DNA of 26,184 nucleotides from CAYOLL01 sp964404765 [NCBI: uncultured Gemmatimonadota bacterium] (GTDB lineage Bacteria; 4572-55). The stretch's first letter is position 1, and every line of letters starts with the position of its first letter. A program made the translations under genes and the position numbers. Location: NCBI GenBank assembly GCA_964404765.1, contig CAYOLL010000079.1, positions 1-26,184 of the forward strand. Reading direction: 5' to 3'. The notes below the pieces were generated by a model. The model was given only the letters and a program-made list of their open reading frames with translations, was not told where the DNA came from and made no database searches. Positions 1-6,730 of the stretch are shown one piece after another.

Positions 1-612
1 GCCCGTGGCGCGGTCGCCGCCGATGCACACGCCCAGAAAGCCCGGCCCGCAGCCTTTGCCCTGCGCCTGATAGACCGTGTCCATGATGCAGGCGTAGACG
101 CCTTCCAGATCGCGGCCGTAGCGCTTATCCGCAAAAGTATTTGGCAGCGAATATTGGGCGCTCATGTTCTCACAGCCGCCGCCCTTCAGCACTAAGCGAA
201 TGTCAATCGTGTCCTTTTCCCACTGCTCAAAGTGCAGCACGGGACTGCCCGGCCCCAAATTCGTGCCGGAGTTTTTGCCGGTCAGGCTGTCCACCGAGTT
301 TTGCCGAAGATAGCCAACCTTTGTCGCCTCGCGCACGGCCTCTTCGATATGATGGTGCATTTCGATCTGATTGACGCCCACCGGCGTGTGGATGAAAAAG
401 CTGATCGTGCCCGTGTCTTGGCAGATCGGCAGCGAGCGGTGTTTGGCTAAGCCGATGTTTTGGGACACGAGCTGCAGGGCAAACTCCGCCCGCGAGCTTT
501 TGGCTTCCTTGACCTTGCGGTCTTCGATGACGGCCTCCACATCCTGCGGCAAAAAGGCGGACGTGCGGCGAATGAGTTCGACGATGTTGGATTGGAAAAG
601 TTGTAGATTCAT
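1..612 (-). CDS. Class I (Fe-S) fumarate hydratase, N-terminal/alpha part, cut by window edge
   Basis: The reading frame is open for 204 codons from an ATG at 612 to the left edge, so the 3' part is missing. Fumarase hydrates fumarate to malate in the cytosol (TCA cycle). The ICQDTGT motif with Cys64 and the GCGPG segment with Cys188 match two of the three cysteines that hold the 4Fe-4S cluster in class I hydro-lyases. The KGGGCEN and CIGGDR stretches are also typical. The start has a GGAGG ribosome site just upstream (AGGAGGAACC before the ATG). L-tartrate dehydratase alpha subunit belongs to the same family and cannot be excluded from this part. A two-subunit or a fused enzyme is equally possible because the end is not seen. 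The first 20 or so codons recur, degraded, at 1043-1132 and near 4241-4321. Confidence 0.9.
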   Translation of the reverse strand, partial: MNLQLFQSNIVELIRRTSAFLPQDVEAVIEDRKVKEAKSSRAEFALQLVSQNIGLAKHRSLPICQDTGTISFFIHTPVGVNQIEMHHHIEEAVREATKVGYLRQNSVDSLTGKNSGTNLGPGSPVLHFEQWEKDTIDIRLVLKGGGCENMSAQYSLPNTFADKRYGRDLEGVYACIMDTVYQAQGKGCGPGFLGVCIGGDRATG

Positions 613-628
613 GGTTCCTCCGAAATGG

Positions 629-817
629 TTAGAATTTTGGTTTTAAACCGGCTTGCTTACAAAGCTCATTGGCCGTGATTCTATCAAAAGTGGCATGGCG
701 CTTGACCGGAACAGCCTTTTTTCCATTCACATAAATGGAGTGATTCCCGCCTTCGCGCAGTAAGTAAAACCCATGTTCTTTGAAGTATTTGATCAAATCC
801 CGGCGCTTAACCGACAT
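629..817 (-). CDS. hicA: HicA-type mRNA interferase toxin
   Basis: This small basic protein of 62 residues has the HicA double-stranded-RNA-binding-like fold signature: MSVKRRDLIKYFKEHGF, then GGNHSIYVNGKKAVPVKRH. The His in GGNHSIY is the catalytic residue known from the family, which cleaves mRNA when freed from HicB. The start at 817 gives the usual length. A longer frame to 862 would only add residues antisense-like to the end of hicB. The ATG overlaps the last 11 bases of hicB, so the two genes are translationally coupled and the antitoxin is made first. The gene lies directly upstream of the fumarase start, 16 bases away, so transcription from the hic promoter would also feed fumarase. 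Confidence 0.9.
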   Translation of the reverse strand: MSVKRRDLIKYFKEHGFYLLREGGNHSIYVNGKKAVPVKRHATFDRITANELCKQAGLKPKF

Positions 818-1040
818 AAGCTTCCACCTCGACCGGAATAGGCTCGTATAGCACACCGCCAATCGGGATTTCCAGCTTTAACTCGCGATAGGCCAGAATC
901 ATTTCGTTCAGCGCATCGCGCAGCATGTCCCGGCATTCCTCAATTGTGCGACCTTCGGTTACAACTTCCGGCCATTCAAGTAATTGGCCCATATAGCCGG
1001 CGCTGATTTTCGTATACTTGGCAGTATAAGTACAAAACAT
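807..1040 (-). CDS. hicB: HicB-type antitoxin
   Basis: This 77-residue protein has the partial RNase H-like HicB fold: an N-terminal beta strand (MFCTYTAKYTKISAGYMGQL), then the W-P-E-V segment, then an EGRTIEECRDMLRDALNEM helix that is diagnostic of the family. It should bind and block HicA. The protein ends at the core domain with no room for the helix-turn-helix or ribbon-helix-helix that longer HicB proteins carry, so autoregulation by DNA binding is not evident. The start is two bases after the stop of a 29-codon fumarase-like mini-ORF (1043-1132). Its AAGGAG ribosome site lies inside the end of that mini-ORF. The order hicB-hicA is one of the two orders seen for this system. Confidence 0.9.
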   Translation of the reverse strand: MFCTYTAKYTKISAGYMGQLLEWPEVVTEGRTIEECRDMLRDALNEMILAYRELKLEIPIGGVLYEPIPVEVEAYVG

Positions 1041-1042
1041 GG

Positions 1043-1132
1043 TTAGCTCCTTGTTTGGAATCGTCTATCCCAAAAAGCCGACGTGCGGCGAATGAGCTCG
1101 ATGATGTTGGTTTGGAAAAGTTGTAGATTCAT
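1043..1132 (-). pseudogene. Truncated copy of the fumarase 5' end acting as a 29-codon mini-ORF before hicB
   Basis: It starts at 1132 and reads MNLQLFQTNIIELIRRTSAF. This matches the first 20 codons of the fumarase gene with only two conservative changes (S8T, V11I). After codon 20 it diverges to WDRRFQTRS and stops with TAA. It keeps its own ribosome-site-like GGAGG upstream (GGAGGAACTCCCT before the ATG). The mini-ORF ends two bases before hicB and contains the hicB ribosome site, so its translation could influence HicB synthesis. It is either a relic of the original fumarase start left when hicAB arrived, or a leader peptide. The relation to fumarase is seen directly; any regulatory role is inference. 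Confidence 0.75.
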
Positions 1133-1168
1133 AGGGAGTTCCTCCAAAGTAGTGCATGTCAGGTTGTG

Positions 1169-1269
1169 ATGCTAACTTGCAGTCAAAAGAAGGGTATCAA
1201 TTGGCACCGTTTATCAGTCAGGTGAACATCGTGCTAAATGATACCCGCGTATAGAACGCAAGTTAGCAT
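1169..1269. repeat. Nested inverted repeat between the defence-like gene and hicBA
   Basis: The outer arms ATGCTAACTTGC (1169-1180) and GCAAGTTAGCAT (1258-1269) are perfect 12-base complements. Inside them, GGGTATCA (1192-1199) and TGATACCC (1239-1246) are perfect 8-base complements. The spacers between outer and inner arms are 11 bases on both sides, and the central loop is 39 bases. The structure begins 7 bases beyond the stop of the DUF262-family gene. It has no T-run, so it is not a plain intrinsic terminator. It could be an RNA 3' structure, a small mobile element, or a recombination site. Confidence 0.7.
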
Positions 1270-1275
1270 GAGTGG

Positions 1276-3534
1276 TTAAACTTTGAGCCTTTGTTTTACG
1301 TAATCTTGCGTCTGGCTTGGGCTTAATTCTGTCGTTGAAGGGCCGGTTCGAATATAGAAACGCTCTGTATCCCCATCTTTGAGAAACACGGGCGTGGGAG
1401 ATTTTAGACACTTAACAATCATTACCCGGCAATCGTCATGATCGTCAAAATGGGCGTGAATATTGGTCAAGGCTTGAATGCCCAGACGAGCTTTGATGAT
1501 TTGAACCAGATGTAGGCTCATTTTGTCTTCGTTGACAAAATCATCGGCTTGTATACCCACAGGGCTTCCGTTATCTGAAACACCAATGATCAAGGTGCCA
1601 CCGCCGGCATTTAAAAAACCCGCCAATGTCTTGAGCACGGTTAGTTCCATACGCGGGTCTTTGTTACCGGTATGAAGATTGGTACGTAAAGTGGATTTGA
1701 ACTCTACCGATTCGGACTCGCCACCAGCGACCATTTTAGATACATCAAACCCTTCTGTTTCCAAATCATCCTTGACTTTTCCAAAGAGAAGTGTTTTGTA
1801 ACCATCGGCAATAATTTGTGCCATGAGTTCACGGCGCTTCTCAAGAAACTCTCGGTAGTTTAGATGTTCCCAGTTTGGTGGTAAAGCATGTAGTCGGTAC
1901 ATCCGCTCAAGTTCCATTTGGCTGAACCGTGCCTTCATGCCGTCTATGTAATCAACCGGGGCTTTATCGGAGATGTTAATATTGTCGCCCCATTCTACTA
2001 AGGCATAATTGGCGATTTGATTGGTATCGCGAGTGGCGTCAAAACCCTGCTTGCTTAGAAAACCTTTTGGGAAGAGATGATGTTGCTCAACGAGGTTGCG
2101 ATTGCTGATTATCGAAGGATCGAGAAGATCCGCGACTTTGATTTTGGAGAAAAGCGCCTGTGCATCCAAAAGCACCAAAGCCGCTTGATATGCAAATAGC
2201 GAAGGGCTGCGCGAAGAAGAAGTCGCTAAATAATTGGGCAGCGACACGGCCCAAAAATCATTGGTTAAGGTAATGTCACAGGTTTGGCTCAGCGTTGTTA
2301 TAAAACCTTCGGCAGTTGGCACATTGCGTAAGCGCGCTAAATCAAACTCCATTTTAGATTCCGGAGACTCGGTAAATCGCCCTGTCATTGCGGACATAAA
2401 AAACCAGCGGGCTATTATATTCCGAAGATCAAATTCCGGCACGTTATATTCGGTCCGACCAATCAGGTAAAGAATATAAGAAAATAGCAAGTTGTTTTGA
2501 GAGCTGATCATTTTGCCGCTACGGAAACCCGCCTGACGAACACAGTTCATGAAGTTGTGCCAATGCTGTAAATTTAGCACCCGCGACTGCGCATTCTTAA
2601 GTATTTCAAACTGTTGCTCCCGGCGCTCATCGCTAAATTTCTCTGTTTCCAAATCCTTACCGCGTAAGATTGAGTAAACGTACTTCAGGCGGGCACGTTT
2701 GAATGCTACACCCACACTCACTCTCAAAAGCTGATCCGGAAACGGTTCGAGAAAATAGTTAAACGGTGATGCCGTGCCTTTTGAAGGCATCTTCGATTCT
2801 CGACAAAAGTGTTCCAAATTAGCTCTTCCTTCGTCCCAGAACACGGACATTAAAGTCAAAATAAAGTCGGCTTGATTGAGTGGAGTTCCTTTGCTGTTGA
2901 TACGCACAAATACATCGGAGACAGCTTCTTCATCAACATCAGATGCCAATTCCAAAGCCGTGAGGGGAAAGCTTAATAGTCCCTGCAGCTTACTGATAGC
3001 TTTCTTGATCGCCTTTCGCTCATCCCCACCGACCTCACGCGATGTGCCTAATCCTTCCAAGTAGCCTTCAACCACTTCAAACAAATCGGTCTTATCATCC
3101 CAAAGTACGGAAATGGACGGGATAAAAGCTTTGTCTCGACGAATGGCAGCATCGGCGACTTCAAATTTTTCTTCCAATGGATTGAAAGCGATTTGAATTT
3201 GCTCATTCTCAAAATTTTCTTTCAGCACGGGAATATTTTTAATAACCGCGTACAATGATGTCAAGCGCTGCTGTCCGTCAACAATTACAAGATGTGGATG
3301 CTTCTGTTTGCTATCAACGCCAATGGTTTTGGATGATTCAATCAAAGCGTTTTTCCAAAAAAGGAGATAACCCACCGGATAGCCCTTATACATCGAATCA
3401 AACAAATCCCGAACTTTCGTATTCTTCCAAACAAATGGCCGCTGGATATCGGGCAAGCCGATTTCGCCAAGTGCTATGTATTTGATTAAAGCGCCAAGGT
3501 CGTAATCCACTTTTGTGAACACTGTTTCGCTCAT
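1276..3534 (-). CDS. DUF262/DUF1524 (GmrSD-like) protein fused to a C-terminal AlbA_2 (Schlafen-type) domain
   Basis: This is a 752-residue protein. The N-terminal DUF262 domain (about residues 8-230) has IQRPFVWKNTKVRDLFDSM, GYPVGYLLFW and VDGQQRLTSLY, the ParB-like nucleotide-binding signature of the GmrS half of type IV restriction enzymes. Around residue 480 an EQHHLFPKGFL plus NQIANYALVEWGD region resembles the HNH-type DUF1524 (GmrD) part. From about residue 610 to the end, ESVEFKSTLR, LNAGGGTLIIGVSDNG and ERFYIRTG mark an AlbA_2/Schlafen-like domain. The start at 3534 is chosen for its GCGGAGG site 7 bases upstream; an upstream in-frame ATG at 3627 has none. By family analogy the protein may recognise and cut foreign modified DNA. 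The function of the AlbA_2 tail is unknown (nucleic-acid binding or RNA cleavage). Confidence 0.85.
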   Translation of the reverse strand: MSETVFTKVDYDLGALIKYIALGEIGLPDIQRPFVWKNTKVRDLFDSMYKGYPVGYLLFWKNALIESSKTIGVDSKQKHPHLVIVDGQQRLTSLYAVIKNIPVLKENFENEQIQIAFNPLEEKFEVADAAIRRDKAFIPSISVLWDDKTDLFEVVEGYLEGLGTSREVGGDERKAIKKAISKLQGLLSFPLTALELASDVDEEAVSDVFVRINSKGTPLNQADFILTLMSVFWDEGRANLEHFCRESKMPSKGTASPFNYFLEPFPDQLLRVSVGVAFKRARLKYVYSILRGKDLETEKFSDERREQQFEILKNAQSRVLNLQHWHNFMNCVRQAGFRSGKMISSQNNLLFSYILYLIGRTEYNVPEFDLRNIIARWFFMSAMTGRFTESPESKMEFDLARLRNVPTAEGFITTLSQTCDITLTNDFWAVSLPNYLATSSSRSPSLFAYQAALVLLDAQALFSKIKVADLLDPSIISNRNLVEQHHLFPKGFLSKQGFDATRDTNQIANYALVEWGDNINISDKAPVDYIDGMKARFSQMELERMYRLHALPPNWEHLNYREFLEKRRELMAQIIADGYKTLLFGKVKDDLETEGFDVSKMVAGGESESVEFKSTLRTNLHTGNKDPRMELTVLKTLAGFLNAGGGTLIIGVSDNGSPVGIQADDFVNEDKMSLHLVQIIKARLGIQALTNIHAHFDDHDDCRVMIVKCLKSPTPVFLKDGDTERFYIRTGPSTTELSPSQTQDYVKQRLKV

Positions 3535-3654
3535 ATATGCCTCCGCATGTTGAAGTTTAAAATTGAACGGTTTACTCTTGCGCGATTTACTATACAACGC
3601 AACGTCAGGGTCTAAGCCTTTGTCCAAAACATCGGCATCGTACTTACCAATGAT

Positions 3655-3930
3655 CTACACCGGTATCGCTTTCAATTCCCGAATATGTTGGCTCAACCAC
3701 AAATTCACCAGTGTTTCCAAACTGATGCGCTTTTCCTGCGCAATCCGGCGCAGTTTCAGGAATAATTCCGGCTCCAGTCGAACAGAGGTTAATCGTGCCG
3801 ATGGATCAAAAGTCATGTCCACTTTTTTGACTTGATCGGCGTAATCGGCCACGCTGTGCGTATCCCAAAACTCCGCTATTTCGGCGTAGTTTTTGGCTTT
3901 TGAAATAGAACTAACGGCTTCTTTTACCAT
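3655..3930 (-). CDS. CopG-type ribbon-helix-helix antitoxin (PF12441-like), no adjacent toxin
   Basis: This is a 91-residue protein. The N-terminal half has the EFWDTHSVADY segment that marks the CopG_antitoxin/BrnA-like family, where it contacts the toxin. The C-terminal half (RLTSVRLEPELFLKLRRIA, ISLETLVNLWL) is a ribbon-helix-helix DNA-binding domain that would repress its own promoter. The start at 3930 is preferred over 3966 because GAAAGGAG lies 10 bases upstream. Family members usually sit next to a BrnT-like or other small toxin. Here the upstream neighbour is another antitoxin-like gene (3979-4206) and the downstream one is the large DUF262 protein. The toxin is therefore either lost or replaced. 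The family call is good; the lack of a toxin is what can be seen within this window. Confidence 0.8.
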   Translation of the reverse strand: MVKEAVSSISKAKNYAEIAEFWDTHSVADYADQVKKVDMTFDPSARLTSVRLEPELFLKLRRIAQEKRISLETLVNLWLSQHIRELKAIPV

Positions 3931-3978
3931 ATCTTTTTTTCTCCTTTCGATCCATGTCACGGGCACTGATAATCAGCA

Positions 3979-4206
3979 TCATACCTGTTCATTTTCCCAC
4001 GCGCTGAACTCATTTGATTGGACCGGCTGCCGCAAATAACCTTGCTGATGTTGTTGCTCCAAGCGGTCTATATTCATCCGAAGCAAGGCCTGTCGTAACG
4101 CCCGTCGCGCAAATTCTGTTCGCGAAATGCCCAATCTTTTGGAGGCCACATTTAGAATTTGCAAAAAATCGTCTTCCAACTTCATTTTTAAGGTCAATAC
4201 AATCAT
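3979..4206 (-). CDS. MazE-like ribbon-helix-helix antitoxin, C-terminally short and without mazF
   Basis: This is a 75-residue protein. The RHH part is MIVLTLKMKLEDDFLQILNV followed by KRLGISRTEFARRALRQAL. It is followed by the toxin-neutralising tail pattern (LEQQHQQGYLRQPV, then EFSAWENEQV) seen in antitoxins paired with MazF. The start at 4206 has AAAAGGAG 8 bases upstream. In related operons the tail usually continues a few residues past WEDEQ.W and overlaps a mazF start. Here it stops right after EQV, and the next gene, 48 bases on, is a second antitoxin. This looks like a broken mazEF in which the toxin was lost and another cassette joined. Upstream lie degraded fumarase-start fragments (4241-4321). 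Confidence 0.75.
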   Translation of the reverse strand: MIVLTLKMKLEDDFLQILNVASKRLGISRTEFARRALRQALLRMNIDRLEQQHQQGYLRQPVQSNEFSAWENEQV

Positions 4207-4240
4207 AAATTCACTCCTTTTGGAACGATTGTCGTACATC

Positions 4241-4321
4241 CCATGGAAAATAAACCGACATGCGGCGGACGAGTTCGACGATATTGGATTGGAAAGCATG
4301 TCGACGCGCGGCGGATGAGCA
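4241..4321 (-). pseudogene. Degraded fumarase 5'-end fragments, two partly tandem copies
   Basis: Read on the minus strand, 4296-4241 encodes FQSNIVELVRRMSVYFPWDV in one frame. It matches residues 6-25 of the fumarase (FQSNIVELIRRTSAFLPQDV) at most positions. Just upstream, about 4321-4291 gives LIRRASTCFP, a second partial copy of the same segment. No start codon survives in frame, so this is a relic. Towards the antitoxin gene its last 25 or so bases (GGGAT, then TTCCAAA and AAGGAG) resemble the corresponding junction before hicB rather than the fumarase gene. This suggests a shared junction sequence at both cassettes. Confidence 0.65.
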
Positions 4322-4323
4322 CA

Positions 4324-4510
4324 TCCTGAATAATTCATAAACGCAAGAGACGCAAACGGCGCAAACGACGCAACCGCTTGATTTGTTTTAAATTAGCTGA
4401 ATTTAAAACGATTAGGTTGCCTCACAATCCATTTTTAAGATATAAATTCGCAACTTGCGTCTTTAGCGTCAATTGCGACGTTTGCGTTAAGATTCGTGAA
4501 TAATTCAGGA
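4324..4510. repeat. About 187-bp element bounded by imperfect inverted repeats
   Basis: The ends TCCTGAATAATTCA (4324-4337) and TGAATAATTCAGGA (4497-4510) are inverted with 13 of 14 positions matching. Inside, one arm is built of GCAAACGGCGCAAACGACG-like words (4342-4372) and the other of TTGCGTCTTTAGCGTC-like words (4455-4488), again complementary with gaps. The total arm is about 50 bases and the centre is A+T-rich. No coding potential is seen. It resembles a MITE or a structured intergenic repeat and sits at the right edge of the accessory island. Confidence 0.6.
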
Positions 4511-4790
4511 CATACAATTTGGTTATTTTTCAGTCAAATTTCCACCTTTTTCTACCGGTGTTTGGTTCAAGTACATCAAGCAAAAACAGGGCAGAATTCG
4601 CAGTTGTCCTACAATTAATTCGCAACGTGTCGGATTGGCCATGTATTTCTACAACCATGACTTATTTAACCTTGCGATGGCGTTCACAATATATTACTGA
4701 AATATCTTGCACTAACGACCCATCGCGGCATAAATTCTGCAACCATTCTGAAAGTTGTTCAATTCCCAACTCCTGATAATTGCTAAATTG
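4511..4790. other. Gap without a confident gene
   Basis: No recognisable gene is found. On the minus strand a frame holds a 42-codon ORF (4530-4658). It is separated by one in-frame stop (4662-4664) from an open stretch reading GIEQLSEWLQNLCRDGSL. This might be the remains of a small gene, but nothing in it is recognisable. The 5' leader of the amidohydrolase gene must lie in the right part. I see no convincing promoter or ribosome site there. Confidence 0.3.
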
Positions 4791-5759
4791 ATGCCCAATC
4801 ACTTTGAAATTGTTGATTCCCACATCCACGTTAATTACAAAGGTGTGTCGCCTGATAATTTGCCAAACTACCTGGCCGAAAACGACACCTCGCGTTGTTG
4901 GCTGCTGACCTGGGAAGAAGTCGGCGGCGTCCGCTGGCCGTATCAGCATCTTTCCATTGCCGATGTGCTGGCTGCTTATGCCCGCTATCCGACGCGCATC
5001 ATTCCCATGTATGCGCCGGACCCTCATCGGCCTGATGCCGCTGAGCTTTTTATGGCCTGTTATCGACGCGGCGTCCGCGGCTGCGGCGAGCTAAAAGTCA
5101 GCCTTAATTGGACTTCGCCCCAGTTACAGCCGTTATTGCGGGTATTGAATGACCTGGCGCTGCCGCTCATCTTTCACAGCGAATTGGGCCACGACAGCTT
5201 TAGTTTTGCCACGGACAATTGGCTGGACACGTTGATTGCCAAAGCTTCGCGCACCCAACGGCTGGGCGGATTGCCGCCGGTTCTCATGGCTTTTTTAGCC
5301 GACTACTGCCCGCCCTTAAAGCAAAAACGCGCCACTTTGCATTACACTTTCCCCGGCTACATGCTGGATTTTGCCACACTTGAAGCAGTTCTGCCGCAGT
5401 ATCCCAATATTCGTTTTATCGGTCACGGGCCGTATTTTTGGCGTGGCGCGTCGCCGTCGTTGCGCCGGATTCAGGAAGAAGCGCCGGAGCTGCTTTTTGA
5501 CGACGCCTGCCTGGTTTGCCGACTGCTGACTGCCTACCCCAATCTTTACGCTGACCTGTCCGGTCCAAACGCCTATATCGCCTTGACCCGTAACAGACAA
5601 AATGCCCTTCGATTTCTGACCCGATTTGCCGATAAATTGCTCTTTGGATCGGATAACGAAGGCCAGGCTATAAAATATTTTTTGGATGGTCTGGATTTGG
5701 GAGTGGATATTTACGAGCAAATTTTTGGCAAAAACGCCAGACGAATACTGAATGAATAG
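4791..5759 (+). CDS. Amidohydrolase_2-family metal-dependent hydrolase
   Basis: This is a TIM-barrel hydrolase of about 322 residues. The N-terminal DSHIHV motif is the HxH metal-binding site. FHSEL in the middle and IGHGPYFW later supply further metal-binding histidines, and LLFGSDNEG near the end holds the conserved catalytic Asp. The pattern fits the PF04909 group (uronate isomerase-like and decarboxylase-type enzymes), which act on small carboxylates or amides. The substrate is not readable from the sequence. The ATG at 4791 starts the conserved part (MPNHFEIVD); a TTG at 4755 would add 12 unremarkable residues. Neither has a clear ribosome site. The gene stands alone, 203 bases before the nucleotidyltransferase gene. 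Confidence 0.8.
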   Translation: MPNHFEIVDSHIHVNYKGVSPDNLPNYLAENDTSRCWLLTWEEVGGVRWPYQHLSIADVLAAYARYPTRIIPMYAPDPHRPDAAELFMACYRRGVRGCGELKVSLNWTSPQLQPLLRVLNDLALPLIFHSELGHDSFSFATDNWLDTLIAKASRTQRLGGLPPVLMAFLADYCPPLKQKRATLHYTFPGYMLDFATLEAVLPQYPNIRFIGHGPYFWRGASPSLRRIQEEAPELLFDDACLVCRLLTAYPNLYADLSGPNAYIALTRNRQNALRFLTRFADKLLFGSDNEGQAIKYFLDGLDLGVDIYEQIFGKNARRILNE

Positions 5760-5962
5760 TTGTTGACAATAGCCAATCGATATTATTTCTTAAGCGCGTC
5801 GTATTTTGTAATTGCTCAAAAACTGTTGGTAAGGCCAAAATTTGCGAAGGTAAAACTTGCGACGGAAGTCAAAATTTTGATGAGCTTCACAAACGTACAG
5901 GCGAGAACTTTCGCAAGGCCAGACAACGGTTTATACAAGTCAACACTACACAGGAATATCTG

Positions 5963-6730
5963 ATGGAAAATAAACTACTGACCCGCGAAGCCGTTCGCGC
6001 GGCCATTCATGCCGCTGTCGAACCTTTACCATACGTTCTGGCTGCCTGGGAAGCCGGCGCTGCCGCTTTTCAACGGGCAGATGAATGGTCCGATCTGGAC
6101 GTGCAGCTCATTGTCGAGGATGACCATGTCGCAGAAGCAGCGCGCATCGTTGAACAAGCCCTGGCAAATTTAGGTGGGATTGACCTCAAATATGAGATCC
6201 CGCAGCCAAGCTGGCATGGCCACTTTCAGGCATTTTATCGGCTGAAAAATGCCAGCCCTTTTCTGCTGATTGATTTTGTGGCAATGAAGCGCAGTACGCC
6301 AAATCAGTTTCTGCAAAACGAAACACATGGGCGGCCGCTCATCTACTTTGACCGGGCCAACTTGCTGCAATCTCCACCATTCGATGAGGCCGGTCATCGC
6401 CAAAAATTGCAGGCTCGCGTCGAAAGCCTGCGCATCTTATTCCCACTTTTCCAACCATTTGTGCTGAAGGAAATTCATCGCGGCAATCCGGTGGAAGCGC
6501 TGATGTATTACCATAGCTCGACCTTGCGGCCTTTGCTGGAGCTGCTGCGCATTCGCTATTGCCCGCAACGCTATAATTTTAATACCCGTTATTTTTATTA
6601 TGATTTGCCGGCAGAGGTCATTCGGGAAGTTGAACCGCTTTTTTTCGTAACCGATAGCGCGGATATTCACGCGAAGCGGCTGCGAGCTGAAAAGCTGTTT
6701 GACGCAACGCTTGCGGCTTTGACGATATGA
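5963..6730 (+). CDS. Nucleotidyltransferase-domain protein
   Basis: This 255-residue protein has the minimal nucleotidyltransferase signature near residues 31-48. AGAAAFQRADEWSDLDVQL gives the G...D-x-D pattern, whose two aspartates bind metal for nucleotide transfer. LIDFVAM further on may supply the third acidic residue. The C-terminal half is helical, with MYYHSSTLRPLLELLRIR and an aromatic-rich NFNTRYFYYDL stretch, as in aminoglycoside-nucleotidyltransferase-like proteins. The substrate is unknown. The last four bases overlap the pyrD start (ATGATG), so the two genes are translationally coupled and probably one operon. There is no obvious biochemical link between them. It could also be an orphan member of a minimal-NTase toxin or resistance group. 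Confidence 0.75.
   Translation: MENKLLTREAVRAAIHAAVEPLPYVLAAWEAGAAAFQRADEWSDLDVQLIVEDDHVAEAARIVEQALANLGGIDLKYEIPQPSWHGHFQAFYRLKNASPFLLIDFVAMKRSTPNQFLQNETHGRPLIYFDRANLLQSPPFDEAGHRQKLQARVESLRILFPLFQPFVLKEIHRGNPVEALMYYHSSTLRPLLELLRIRYCPQRYNFNTRYFYYDLPAEVIREVEPLFFVTDSADIHAKRLRAEKLFDATLAALTI

Noticed and set aside
141-646. Plus-strand open frames across the first 650 bases
   Set aside because: They are antisense to the fumarase reading frame, which has strong family motifs, and carry none themselves.
1169-1269. Integron attC site and a cassette array
   Set aside because: The two-stem design is suggestive, but the core does not fit the usual GTTRRRY pattern. No second such site follows the other cassettes and no integrase is in the window.
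4662-5027. Minus-strand gene of 121 codons
   Set aside because: Most of it is antisense to the amidohydrolase with its HxH motif; only the part before 4790 could be a relic, noted separately.
5763-5786. Promoter TTGACA...TATTAT before the nucleotidyltransferase gene
   Set aside because: The -35 is perfect, but the TATTAT is only 12 bases away, too close for a sigma-70 promoter.
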